A stretch of DNA of 35,021 bases from Elusimicrobia bacterium HGW-Elusimicrobia-3 (GCA_002840355.1 PHAL01000027.1:1-35021); one strand, 5' to 3'. Shown: positions 1-7,414, counted from the first letter of the stretch. Numbers and translations are program-made. Notes: generated from the sequence alone by a model not told the origin.

Positions 1-2
1 CC

Positions 3-113
3 GCCGCAGGATTTGAGATAGAGCGGCTGGAATTGTTCGCTCGTCCCGATTATCCCGCTGATATACGTCTGGATGGCAGAGAGAGCGTGGGGCTAATAGC
101 TGTAAAAAAATGA
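3..113 (+). CDS. C-terminal fragment of an unidentified protein
   Basis: An open frame enters from the left edge and gives 36 residues ending in a Lys-Lys pair before TGA at 111-113. The TGA overlaps the ATG of the next gene as ATGA (110-113), the usual sign of translational coupling, so this is probably the end of a real gene co-transcribed with the histidine kinase. The tail contains an AAGFEIERLELF stretch, which loosely recalls the last strand and helix of class I SAM-dependent methyltransferases. The fragment is too short to assign a family, and that resemblance is only a guess. Confidence 0.5.
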   Translation, partial: AAGFEIERLELFARPDYPADIRLDGRESVGLIAVKK

Positions 114-2365
114 GACTATTCCGGGCATTCACTGTATTAGCCTGCTGCACGCTGTTTTGCCTGCCAGCCATGTGCGCACAACTAGCAGCAGCCCCCCATC
201 AGCCAGTAACTTCTCTTGAGAATGGCCGCGTTTTTTACCCGATACGTAGTGCGCAAGTCATAGTTGACGATGAAAAAGCGTTCTCGCTTGAAGAAATACG
301 CCGCCTGGAAACCTTAGGCAAGGCCCCGTGGACCACCGCAGAGAAACTGAACTTCGGTTATTCCCCGGCGCGGTACTGGCTGAAGGTCGAAGTCACCAAT
401 ACATCCTCTATTGAACGGAACTGGATACTGGAATTCAGTTATCCTCTTATACAGATACTTCATGTGTACCGCTTTGGAGATGATGAAACACCTGTTTCCT
501 GGCTGACCGGTCGACTGTCCCCGTTCGGTAGCCGCCCGATTGCTCACCGCAATTTCCTTTTCAACTTTTCTTCCGCCAAGGGAAGCCGTACCGTTTTCTA
601 CCTGATGTTGGAAAGTTCAGGGACTCTGCTGGCTCCTATGGCGGTGTATTCCCAACAGGAGTTCCTTGGCCGCAGCGTCGGGAGCACAGCCGGCATAGGG
701 CTTTACTGCGGCGTGATACTAGCAATGGTGTTGTTTAACTTATTTCTTCTGCTTACCTCCAAAGACAGGAATTACCTCTACTACATCTGTTACGCATTCA
801 CTTTCTGTTTGCTAATGAACACCCTCAATGGGATAACATACCAGTACCTGTGGCCGAACATGGCGGCATGGAACCGGGTTAGTGTTCCGATACTGGCAGG
901 CGTCTGCTACCTTTTTCTTGTCCTCTTCACCCGGTCCTTTCTGGAAACCAGGCGGCATGCGCCCCGCCTGGATCAGGGGCTCACCATCATAATCTCCGGG
1001 GCGTTGTTTTTGATAGTTGGAGGATTGTTTCATTATGGTCTGCTGGTTAATAAATTCACCAGCTTTTTTATTTCCGCAGCACCGCTTGTGGTGCTGCCGA
1101 TATCAATCTGGTGCCTGAGGAATGGCTCTCAAGTGGCCGGTTATTACTCTTTAGCTTTCAGTTTCTTCTTTATAGGCGCGGCTCTACGGGCGGCCAGGGA
1201 TCTTGCCTGGATACCCCAGAGCCTGTTTACCGATTACGGCGCATACTTCGGTTCGGCTGCGGAAATGCTTCTCCTTTCACTAGGCTTGGCTGCGCGCATA
1301 CGACTACTGAAAGATGAAAAATTGCGGTCCGAACTGCAAGCCTTTGAAGCAGAGCGCCAGTTAACCGATAGCAAGATTGAACTTGAACGACAGTCGGCTA
1401 TTTCATCTATCGCCGCCCAGGTGGCGCACGATATCCGGTCCCCCCTGGCCGCATTGGGCGCGGCCGCCAAAGGCCTCAGCCTTCCCGGCGACCAGCGTAC
1501 GCTTATAGACGGCGCCATCGGGCGTATGCAGGGCATAGCGGACGATCTGCTGCAGCGCTACCGCGCGCCAGGCGTTGCTGTAAAAGCCAAACTGAATACC
1601 TGCGCCCTTGCCGGCCTGATAGACCAGGTCCTGGCCGAGAAGCGCCTGCAGCACAAAGATAAGACCGGCATAAAAATAGAATTCAGCGCCGACGCCGGCG
1701 GCTTAAAAGCCACCGTAGATGCCAAGGAACTACAGCGCATAATCTCCAACCTGATCAATAATGCCATAGAGGCCTTCCCCGGCGCCGGCACAGTTGCCGT
1801 AAGCCTGGCCGGGGCCGGCGGTATGATCCTGGTAGAAATAAAAGACGACGGAAAAGGCATCCCCCCGGAGATACTGGCAAAACTCGGGAAGAAAGGGGAA
1901 ACGCACGGCAAAGCCGGCGGCACAGGCCTCGGCCTCCACCACGCTCGTGTTTCTGTAGAGAGCTGGGGTGGCAGCCTTAAGATAGAATCGGAACCGGGCC
2001 TGGGCACAGGAGTGACAATAACCCTTCCGATTGCCGCCAAGCCTGCCGCAGGCCCTCAGGCCGCACTACTGGACGACGACCCGCTGGTCCACATGAACTG
2101 GCGCCTGGCCGCCAAAGCCGCCGGCGCGGTGCTAAATTCCTATAAGACCCCGCAGGAATTCGCCGCAGCCGCCGAAACCCTGCCGCGCGATATCCCCCTG
2201 TACATCGACTCCGAGCTCGGCAATGATCTTAAAGGCGAGGATATCGCCAAAGACCTGCACGGGAAAGGCTTCACCGACATCACCATGGCCACCGGCCACG
2301 GCCCCGATAAATTCACACACCTCCCCTGGCTCAAAGTAACCGGCAAAGAGCCCCCCTGGGCTTGA
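110..2365 (+). CDS. 7TM (7TMR-DISM) hybrid sensor histidine kinase with C-terminal receiver
   Basis: This is a membrane sensor kinase that would autophosphorylate on histidine and pass phosphate to a receiver. A signal peptide (about 1-23) is followed by an extracytoplasmic beta-rich region (about 30-185) of 7TMR-DISM extracellular type. Seven hydrophobic helices (about 193-395) and a short coiled coil (400-435) come next. The H-box is at His440 (AHDIRSPL), the N-box at Asn547/Asn551, and the G1 (DDGKG, 579-583) and G2 (GGTGLGL, 603-609) boxes complete the ATPase. The C-terminus is a receiver-like domain with the acidic cluster Asp655-657 and phosphoacceptor candidate Asp700 (YIDSELG). The start overlaps the preceding stop by ATGA; only a poor Shine-Dalgarno is visible. 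A sigma-54-type promoter with dyad sites lies just downstream, so a role in controlling that cluster is plausible but unproven. Confidence 0.9.
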   Translation: MRLFRAFTVLACCTLFCLPAMCAQLAAAPHQPVTSLENGRVFYPIRSAQVIVDDEKAFSLEEIRRLETLGKAPWTTAEKLNFGYSPARYWLKVEVTNTSSIERNWILEFSYPLIQILHVYRFGDDETPVSWLTGRLSPFGSRPIAHRNFLFNFSSAKGSRTVFYLMLESSGTLLAPMAVYSQQEFLGRSVGSTAGIGLYCGVILAMVLFNLFLLLTSKDRNYLYYICYAFTFCLLMNTLNGITYQYLWPNMAAWNRVSVPILAGVCYLFLVLFTRSFLETRRHAPRLDQGLTIIISGALFLIVGGLFHYGLLVNKFTSFFISAAPLVVLPISIWCLRNGSQVAGYYSLAFSFFFIGAALRAARDLAWIPQSLFTDYGAYFGSAAEMLLLSLGLAARIRLLKDEKLRSELQAFEAERQLTDSKIELERQSAISSIAAQVAHDIRSPLAALGAAAKGLSLPGDQRTLIDGAIGRMQGIADDLLQRYRAPGVAVKAKLNTCALAGLIDQVLAEKRLQHKDKTGIKIEFSADAGGLKATVDAKELQRIISNLINNAIEAFPGAGTVAVSLAGAGGMILVEIKDDGKGIPPEILAKLGKKGETHGKAGGTGLGLHHARVSVESWGGSLKIESEPGLGTGVTITLPIAAKPAAGPQAALLDDDPLVHMNWRLAAKAAGAVLNSYKTPQEFAAAAETLPRDIPLYIDSELGNDLKGEDIAKDLHGKGFTDITMATGHGPDKFTHLPWLKVTGKEPPWA

Positions 2366-2374
2366 TCATCAATG

Positions 2375-2407
2375 TTTTCATCTGAAAATAATATTTTCAT
2401 CTGAAAA
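2375..2407. promoter_or_regulatory. Tandem palindromes, candidate enhancer (UAS) for a sigma-54 promoter
   Basis: Two identical copies of TTTTCATCTGAAAA occur at 2375-2388 and 2394-2407, 19 bp apart. Each is a dyad with 6-bp arms. Their centres lie about 138 and 119 bp upstream of the predicted start of the sigma-54 promoter at 2494-2509, where enhancer-binding proteins usually sit. They are too tight to act as terminators because the loop is only 2 nt. The role is inferred from spacing and symmetry. Confidence 0.5.
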
Positions 2408-2448
2408 TACTTTCCCGGTTTCGACACATACTGAACCCCGAAAAGGCA

Positions 2449-2469
2449 GCGTTTTAATCACTAAAACGC
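2449..2469. repeat. Inverted repeat, 8-bp arms
   Basis: GCGTTTTA at 2449-2456 is the exact complement of TAAAACGC at 2462-2469, with a 5-nt loop. It lies about 60 bp upstream of the predicted sigma-54 transcription start and has no following T-run. An operator or protein-binding dyad is therefore more likely than a terminator for the kinase gene. Confidence 0.5.
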
Positions 2470-2493
2470 CGTTAAAGCCCCTATTTCCGCTCC

Positions 2494-2509
2494 TGGCATA
2501 AGAATTGCT
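2494..2509 (+). promoter_or_regulatory. Sigma-54 (-24/-12) promoter for the first exported paralog
   Basis: TGGCATAAGAATTGCT matches the TGGCAYR-N4-TTGCW consensus, with GG and GC dinucleotides at the required spacing. The predicted start is near 2520. A small dyad (TGCTCC-GATA-GGAGCA, 2506-2521) overlaps the -12 element and the start site. The core AAGAATTGC is shared with the promoter at 3453-3468. Confidence 0.75.
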
Positions 2510-2545
2510 CCGATAGGAGCATCTGACACCGGAGGCACGGTACCT

Positions 2546-3439
2546 ATGAAATCAGGAAATGATATGAGGAAAAACAAGACGGAGAAAACGGTAGCACGAA
2601 ACATCCTTAAACTCGGCGGCAAGGCCGCCGGTGGGGCGATGGGCCTCGCTATGGCCGTGCAGGGCCTGGCAATGGCCGGAGGCGACACCTTCTTGCAACT
2701 GCAGAAGATGACCGCCTCGGACACGGACACAGATAACACAATATCGCTGCCCTCCCCTGTGGTAGCGCAGACGCGCCTGTCCCTGAAAAAGAAAATCCCA
2801 CTTGGCCTCCAGGAACAGATCCTTGCCTTTTGCGAATTGGCGAGAAACATTGTCAACGACCAGTCAGTCGCCAGACAGTTCGCGGCGCGCCCGTCTGAAT
2901 ATTTGCTGGAACGGGGGCTCCGAGACGTGACACTGGACCCGTCCTCCCAAGAAGTAAAAAGCATCTTGGCCCTTGGAGATGATGAAGTACGCGAGGCTGC
3001 CCGTAACGGTGATATCAAACGCTACGTGCGGCTTATGGAAGAAAAGGGACTGTTCGATACCCGCACGTTGGCAGACGTTTTTAATCTGGACAAGACTGTT
3101 GTCATGGTGGTCCAGGTGCTGATGTCTGTCACAGTTACAGAAATCGACTCCATAACGCACTCCTTGGCTACGACCTTTCTTGACCTCTCTGCGATAGTGG
3201 CGGTATCCGGCATAGAGGAAGATAATTATGGCCTCCTGTCCGGCATGGAAGGAAAGATCACTACGTTGCTTTGGGGGAAAGATGTGGCCAGGGAAATAAT
3301 CGCCGGCTACATCGCCAACAAAGCAGAGACTTGGGCCGATGCAATCTCTGGAACGCAGGCAGCCGAAAAGGCCGGCATCTCAAAAGAAGCCTTGAAAGCT
3401 GCGCTGACAGCAAAATTAACCAAGGCCCTTACGGAATAA
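2546..3439 (+). CDS. Exported protein of unknown function, paralog 1 of a radical SAM-linked pair
   Basis: I do not recognise a named family. The protein has a long basic N-terminus and hydrophobic segment ending in AMAGG, consistent with Sec export. A conserved module with YLLERGL (about 98-168) follows, then a hydrophobic Val/Met-rich stretch (about 180-220) and a C-terminal GMEGKITTLLWG block (about 232-268). It has a single cysteine, Cys96, aligned with the only cysteine (Cys90) of the neighbour at 3557-4432. GGAGG (2531-2535) lies 10 nt before this ATG. An in-frame ATG at 2564, with AGGA 6 nt before it, would align better with the paralog's start and may be the true one. It has its own sigma-54 promoter. 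Possible roles are substrate of the downstream radical SAM enzyme or envelope protein. Confidence 0.75.
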   Translation: MKSGNDMRKNKTEKTVARNILKLGGKAAGGAMGLAMAVQGLAMAGGDTFLQLQKMTASDTDTDNTISLPSPVVAQTRLSLKKKIPLGLQEQILAFCELARNIVNDQSVARQFAARPSEYLLERGLRDVTLDPSSQEVKSILALGDDEVREAARNGDIKRYVRLMEEKGLFDTRTLADVFNLDKTVVMVVQVLMSVTVTEIDSITHSLATTFLDLSAIVAVSGIEEDNYGLLSGMEGKITTLLWGKDVAREIIAGYIANKAETWADAISGTQAAEKAGISKEALKAALTAKLTKALTE

Positions 3440-3452
3440 CAGGAAACCGCAC

Positions 3453-3468
3453 CGGCACAAGAATTGCA
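3453..3468 (+). promoter_or_regulatory. Sigma-54 (-24/-12) promoter for the second exported paralog
   Basis: CGGCACAAGAATTGCA fits YGGCACR-N4-TTGCA with correct GG/GC spacing, deviating only at the first base. It lies 14 bp after the stop of the first paralog. The predicted start is near 3479, giving a leader of about 78 nt. Finding the same promoter class before both paralogs makes chance less likely. Confidence 0.75.
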
Positions 3469-3556
3469 CCAACAAGAACGCTAACAATTAATAAGTGAAA
3501 ACAATGGAATTCTAAAAAGATACGAGCGAAAACAATACGGAGAAAAGGAAATTATC

Positions 3557-4432
3557 ATGAAGAAAAACAGCAAGTCTGCAGATATGTGGTTCAAAACGGG
3601 TAAAAAGGCGGCCTTCGGCGCGGTGGGGCTTTCCCTCCTGTTCCAGAACATGTCCTTCGCGGCTGGCGGCGCTTTGGAGCGGCTCCGGGGCATGGCGGCG
3701 ACCGGAGACGACAACATAAAGAGCGTTCTCCCTGCCCCAGTCCCGGTCGTGGTGGATCACACCCTGCGCCTCTCGATTAGCAGGTCAGTTCCGAAGGACA
3801 TGCAGGACCAGGCCAGGGCGCTCTGCCTTCTGGCCATGGACGTCATCGCCAGACCGACCGAGGCCGGCGCAAGGTTCACCGCCAATCCTATGGGTTACCT
3901 AACCGAACGCGGAATAAGTCCTGACGCGCTGGACCTCGACTCCCGTGAAGTGAAAATAGTTCTGGCCCTCGGGGACGCGGAGGTGCGCGGCGCGGCTATG
4001 AATGGTGATGTCCGTCGCTACCTTGGCCTGCTCGAAGAAAGGGGAATCCTCGGCCATAGCGCCAGCACGGACAAAGTCCTTGCCGATAACAAAGACCAGG
4101 AGTTCATGGCTGCAATTAACGTGGTGGCCGTGGTCAACTTGGTCGCGGTTGTTGCGGCTGCGGTCGAAACGGCGACCGCCGTGCACTCCGTCCAGTACTT
4201 CTGGGGGAGCAGCGATAAAGGCAGCGTTTTGGACGGAATCGAGGGCAAGGCCACGACCCTACTCTGGGGTCCCAAGGCCACGAATGAGATGATAACCGGA
4301 TACATATCAGAGAAGGCCGAAGAGTGGACCAACGCCATCTCCGACCTACCGGCGGTAAAGGCGAAGAACCTTACCAAGGCAGACATCCGGCAGGCCATAG
4401 AGCAGCATCTCACCGACAGGCTCAGTAAGTAA
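3557..4432 (+). CDS. Exported protein of unknown function, paralog 2 of a radical SAM-linked pair
   Basis: This is a homologue of the protein at 2546-3439 with the same order of elements. A signal peptide ends near SFAAGG (about residue 36). A region with one cysteine (Cys90) and a YLTERGI module (about 103-165) follow. A strongly Val/Ala-rich segment (about 180-207, AINVVAVVNLVAVVAAAVE) could be a membrane helix or a hydrophobic core, and a GIEGKATTLLWG block (about 224-258) comes before a charged helical tail. AAGGA lies 7 nt before the ATG. The WG block, the lone cysteine and the YLxERG module are the best conserved parts, so they are probably functional. No known domain is visible to me. 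Its position just before a radical SAM gene suggests substrate or partner, but this is inference. Confidence 0.8.
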   Translation: MKKNSKSADMWFKTGKKAAFGAVGLSLLFQNMSFAAGGALERLRGMAATGDDNIKSVLPAPVPVVVDHTLRLSISRSVPKDMQDQARALCLLAMDVIARPTEAGARFTANPMGYLTERGISPDALDLDSREVKIVLALGDAEVRGAAMNGDVRRYLGLLEERGILGHSASTDKVLADNKDQEFMAAINVVAVVNLVAVVAAAVETATAVHSVQYFWGSSDKGSVLDGIEGKATTLLWGPKATNEMITGYISEKAEEWTNAISDLPAVKAKNLTKADIRQAIEQHLTDRLSK

Positions 4433-4458
4433 ATCTGTTCCACCGGCCTGCCGGCCGC

Positions 4459-4493
4459 GGAAGGGAACCGCCGAAAAATTGCGGCTCCCTTCC
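4459..4493 (+). other. Strong stem-loop between paralog 2 and the radical SAM gene
   Basis: GGAAGGGAACCGC (4459-4471) pairs with GCGGCTCCCTTCC (4481-4493) with one mismatch around a 9-nt A-rich loop. There is no T-run, so it is not a classical intrinsic terminator. It could protect the 3' end of the paralog transcript or attenuate read-through into the radical SAM gene. Confidence 0.55.
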
Positions 4494-4525
4494 GACGGTT
4501 ATCGCGGGCATAAGGGCAGTTTTCG

Positions 4526-4531
4526 TATAAT
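4526..4531 (+). promoter_or_regulatory. TATAAT -10 element upstream of the radical SAM operon
   Basis: A perfect TATAAT lies 103 bp before the radical SAM ATG, with no recognisable -35 box. It suggests the enzyme operon can be transcribed by the housekeeping sigma factor, separately from the sigma-54 promoters of the two paralogs. The resulting leader contains the inverted repeat at 4552-4600. Confidence 0.4.
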
Positions 4532-4551
4532 TTAGATTAGAAAGACAGGAG

Positions 4552-4600
4552 CGGTTCCTCAAGTTGTTATAAAAAGCCCTACAGCGAACGGCAGGAACCG
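4552..4600 (+). repeat. Leader inverted repeat before the radical SAM gene
   Basis: CGGTTCCT (4552-4559) and AGGAACCG (4593-4600) are perfect complements separated by 33 nt, so the leader could form a closed helix with an internal loop. It ends 20 nt before the AAGGAG ribosome-binding site. I see no match to a riboswitch class I know. Confidence 0.4.
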
Positions 4601-4634
4601 TAAATCCCGGACCATTCCTAAGGAGATACACATT

Positions 4635-5690
4635 ATGACCCCCTCGGAAACCTCTATAGGCGAGATGCTTGCCCGGGCCCATAAGCCGGCCACCCTGGTC
4701 TTTATAACTACCTACAAGTGCACCGCCAGTTGCAGGAGCTGCTGTTTCGGCTGTACGCCAAAGCATCCGCTCAACTCCGATAGCGGCAAGATAAAAAAGA
4801 TCATCGACGCTGCCGTTGAACGCTTCCCGTCATTGAAGCTGGCCGTTTTCACCGGCGGAGAATGCTTTTTGCTGGGGAAGGACCTGAACAAAGCCATCAC
4901 TCACGCAAAAAGCCGGGGGCTCCTTACCCGGTGTGTCACCAACGGCTACTGGGCGGTCACCCCTGAAATCGCGACAAAGCGGCTGAAGGAGCTGCGGGAC
5001 GCCGGTCTCACCGAGATAAATTTTTCAGCCGGTTTTGCGCACCAAGAATTCGTCCCGAGCGAGTCCGTGCTGAACGGTGCCCTCAGCGCGGCGAAAATGG
5101 GGATGCTGGCGCTGCTTTCGGTAGAGAACAACGCCAGCGCGGATAATGGCGGCGAGGCCCTGAAGAAGCATCCGCTTACGCAGCGGTTCCTCAAGGAACA
5201 CCCGGATAAAGCGAAGTTCTTCAAGGTGATGGACACCGTTTGGGTCGGAAAGGACAACACTGCGTTCGCGGATGTAAAATCTAAGCCCTGCGAGACCATC
5301 CTTGACTCCCTGGTAGTAACGCCGGACCACAGACTCAAATCCTGCTGCGGCCTGACCGTCAATACCATCCCGGAAATGGACATGGGCCCGCTTACCGCGG
5401 ACAATCTCGGCCGGCTGCATGCGGACCAGTTCGACGATTTCCTCAAAATCTGGCTGAAAGTGGATGGGCCGGAGGGAATCATCACCCACATTAAGAAGAG
5501 CCGGTCCGGGTTGAAAATACCGAAGTTCACCCACCCCTGCCAGGCCTGCAAGTTCCTCTATTCCAGCCTGGAAATAAAGAAATATCTTCTCGAGAACTTC
5601 CAGGAAAAGGTCTCCGACGTCCTTTTCCGCTTCTCCGCGGCCAAAGAGATCTCGAAGCAGGTCAACAACCTTATCGGATACGGAGCGTAA
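4635..5690 (+). CDS. Radical SAM enzyme with C-terminal cysteine cluster
   Basis: This is a radical SAM protein of 351 aa. The [4Fe-4S] cluster motif CxxxCxxC is at Cys29, Cys33 and Cys36, with two further cysteines (Cys37, Cys40) close by. A TGGECF motif follows, corresponding to the GGE SAM-binding motif of this superfamily. Later cysteines (Cys219, Cys237/238, Cys302 and Cys305) look like an auxiliary cluster region of SPASM or twitch type, as in enzymes that modify peptides or proteins. AAGGAG precedes the ATG by 9 nt. It is followed after 3 bp by a membrane protein gene, then by a hydrolase, in an apparent operon. The two exported paralogs upstream are the natural candidate substrates, but no reaction can be stated. 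Confidence 0.85.
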   Translation: MTPSETSIGEMLARAHKPATLVFITTYKCTASCRSCCFGCTPKHPLNSDSGKIKKIIDAAVERFPSLKLAVFTGGECFLLGKDLNKAITHAKSRGLLTRCVTNGYWAVTPEIATKRLKELRDAGLTEINFSAGFAHQEFVPSESVLNGALSAAKMGMLALLSVENNASADNGGEALKKHPLTQRFLKEHPDKAKFFKVMDTVWVGKDNTAFADVKSKPCETILDSLVVTPDHRLKSCCGLTVNTIPEMDMGPLTADNLGRLHADQFDDFLKIWLKVDGPEGIITHIKKSRSGLKIPKFTHPCQACKFLYSSLEIKKYLLENFQEKVSDVLFRFSAAKEISKQVNNLIGYGA

Positions 5691-5693
5691 TTT

Positions 5694-6230
5694 ATGACAT
5701 CGAACTTGTTCAAAGCGGAGTGGAGCGCCCCGGTGATAACTTCCACCGCCGTGCTTTCCACAGTCCTGCTGGGAGTGTTCTTCCTCCTGTTCACTAAGAT
5801 CGCGGGGAACCCCGACACCGAAACCAGGATCATGGCGATGGCTACGCAGGCGGTGCTGCTTCTCACGATGGCCTTCTCCTATCTGCTGTCGCCGTCGGGG
5901 TATACCATAGATGAGAAGAACCTCACAATCGTCAGAATGATGAAGCCGGTTGTGATCCCCCTCTCTGAGATTACCAAGGCGGAAGCCGCCGTGCCGGCAC
6001 TGCTGTACGGCTCCATAAGGCTGTTGGGCAACGATGGGCTCTGGGGCCGCTACGGCAAATACAGCAACGCCGCGCTCGGCAAATACTACTTGTACGTAAG
6101 GAGCGGGAAGGACCAACTACTGATCGAGGCCGCCAATAAGTACATCATCGCTCCGGAACGGCCGCAGGAATTCCTGCAGAACCTAGAGCGCGCGATGGCG
6201 GCGGCAAAAAAAACGGGAGGCGCGCAATGA
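5694..6230 (+). CDS. Small membrane protein with a bacterial PH-like domain
   Basis: This 178-aa protein has two hydrophobic helices (about 15-37 and 48-66) followed by a soluble C-terminal part starting near YTIDEKNLTI. That pattern, a strand-rich module after a TM pair with an ITKAE segment, resembles bacterial pleckstrin-homology-like domains (bPH families). The match is by pattern only. The gene starts 3 bp after the radical SAM stop, and its TGA overlaps the next ATG as ATGA (6227-6230), so all three genes should be translated as one operon. It may anchor or scaffold the radical SAM enzyme at the membrane; this is inference. Confidence 0.7.
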   Translation: MTSNLFKAEWSAPVITSTAVLSTVLLGVFFLLFTKIAGNPDTETRIMAMATQAVLLLTMAFSYLLSPSGYTIDEKNLTIVRMMKPVVIPLSEITKAEAAVPALLYGSIRLLGNDGLWGRYGKYSNAALGKYYLYVRSGKDQLLIEAANKYIIAPERPQEFLQNLERAMAAAKKTGGAQ

Positions 6231-7306
6231 AACTGTTACTAGCGGCACTATTGGCCTTGAACGCGGCATCTTTCTGCCGGGCGGGGGAAACGCAGAACCT
6301 CAAGTCCTTCGACGGCCTCCGGCTGGATTACGAGATAGACTACCCGGAGGACAGGAACGCGTCCAGGGTAGTTGTATTGCTCCACGGCTCCGGGCCGCAG
6401 GACATGCGCGAGGACCTCAGCGCGGTCTCGGCGCCCGGCACGAAGAACTATTTTTTCACCGACGTCTCCGCGGCCCTCACGGCGAAAGGTTTCGCGGTAG
6501 TCCGCTACAATAAGCGGAGCTACCAGCTCCAGCAGCTGCTGAAGAAAGACCCCTCTCTCGCCAAAACGTCGAAGTTCAATAAATATATCAAGAAGCCTTT
6601 GACCGCCATGATACGCGACGCTGAAACCTTCGCGAAGTTCTCGGCCAGGACCTTCCCCGGAGCCAAGATCTACCTGCTCGGCCACAGCGAAGGCTCCCGT
6701 ATCGCCCTGCAGGTCGCGGACAGGAACAAGCTCATCGCCGGCGTGGGGCTTATCGGCCTCAATACGCAGAGCCTGGACACCACCCTCTTCGAACAAGTCG
6801 TCTACCGTTCTCTCTATTACTTCGATTCGCTGGACGCGGACCGCAACGGCAGCCTGGCCGCGGAAGAACTTGCCGCTAACGACGCCATAGCCAAAAGTCT
6901 CTTCGGCCAGATGCCGGTCATCGACCAGGACAAGAGCGGGACCCTCGAGCGCGCCGAATTCATGGGCGCGAGCCTGATGAACATCCTCGCGGATATGCCA
7001 GGCACCGCGGAATGGCGAAAAGAGGAGGCGCTGCTGAAAAAACCGGCCGCGATATTGAGGCAGGCCGCTTTCGACGTCTCGTTCTTCCAGGGCGAGCTGG
7101 ACAACCAGACACAGGCCTACAACGCAAAGGCCCTGCAGCTGGCCAACACTTTCTCCTGGAAGAAGCCGAACCTGCATTTCAAATTCTTCCCGGGCCTGGG
7201 GCATGCCCTGGATAAGCGGACCGGCTACATGGATCTCGTCTTCAAGCCAGCGGACAAACAGGCGCTGGGCGAGCTCGCGGCGGAGCTAGATTCCCGCTGG
7301 AAATAG
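6227..7306 (+). CDS. Exported alpha/beta hydrolase with inserted EF-hand pair
   Basis: This is a predicted secreted serine hydrolase of 359 aa. A signal peptide (1-19, ending SFCRA) is followed by the oxyanion strand LLHGSG (His53), the nucleophile elbow GHSEG with Ser154, and a late GLGHA motif giving His326. Two perfect EF-hand calcium loops are inserted between the nucleophile and the C-terminal part: Asp203 to Glu214 (DADRNG) and Asp233 to Glu244 (DQDKSG). Each has acidic residues at loop positions 1, 3 and 12 and Gly at 6. Calcium may stabilise or switch the lid region. The substrate is unknown; peptidase or esterase are both possible for this fold. It is the last gene of the radical SAM operon, overlapping its neighbour by ATGA. 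A short CCCGG-gcag-CCGGG hairpin starts at the stop codon. Confidence 0.85.
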   Translation: MKLLLAALLALNAASFCRAGETQNLKSFDGLRLDYEIDYPEDRNASRVVVLLHGSGPQDMREDLSAVSAPGTKNYFFTDVSAALTAKGFAVVRYNKRSYQLQQLLKKDPSLAKTSKFNKYIKKPLTAMIRDAETFAKFSARTFPGAKIYLLGHSEGSRIALQVADRNKLIAGVGLIGLNTQSLDTTLFEQVVYRSLYYFDSLDADRNGSLAAEELAANDAIAKSLFGQMPVIDQDKSGTLERAEFMGASLMNILADMPGTAEWRKEEALLKKPAAILRQAAFDVSFFQGELDNQTQAYNAKALQLANTFSWKKPNLHFKFFPGLGHALDKRTGYMDLVFKPADKQALGELAAELDSRWK

Positions 7307-7378
7307 CCCGGGCAGCCGGGCAGGGAAGGAATATTTACACTTGCCCTTTGATCGAGCAAAGCACGACATCATGACGAC

Positions 7379-7414
7379 TTTGCGCCAGGGCCGGGATTTG
7401 GTATAATAAGTGCA
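7379..7414 (+). promoter_or_regulatory. Leaderless promoter of rpmB
   Basis: TATAAT at 7402-7407 ends 6 nt before the ATG at 7414, so the predicted +1 is the A of the start codon. A weak -35 (TTTGCG, 7379-7384) lies 17 bp upstream. No Shine-Dalgarno is present. The transcript is probably leaderless. Confidence 0.6.

Noticed and set aside
2449-2469. Hairpin as intrinsic terminator of the histidine kinase
   Set aside because: No T-run follows and it lies 84 bp beyond the stop, inside the presumed regulatory region of the next gene.
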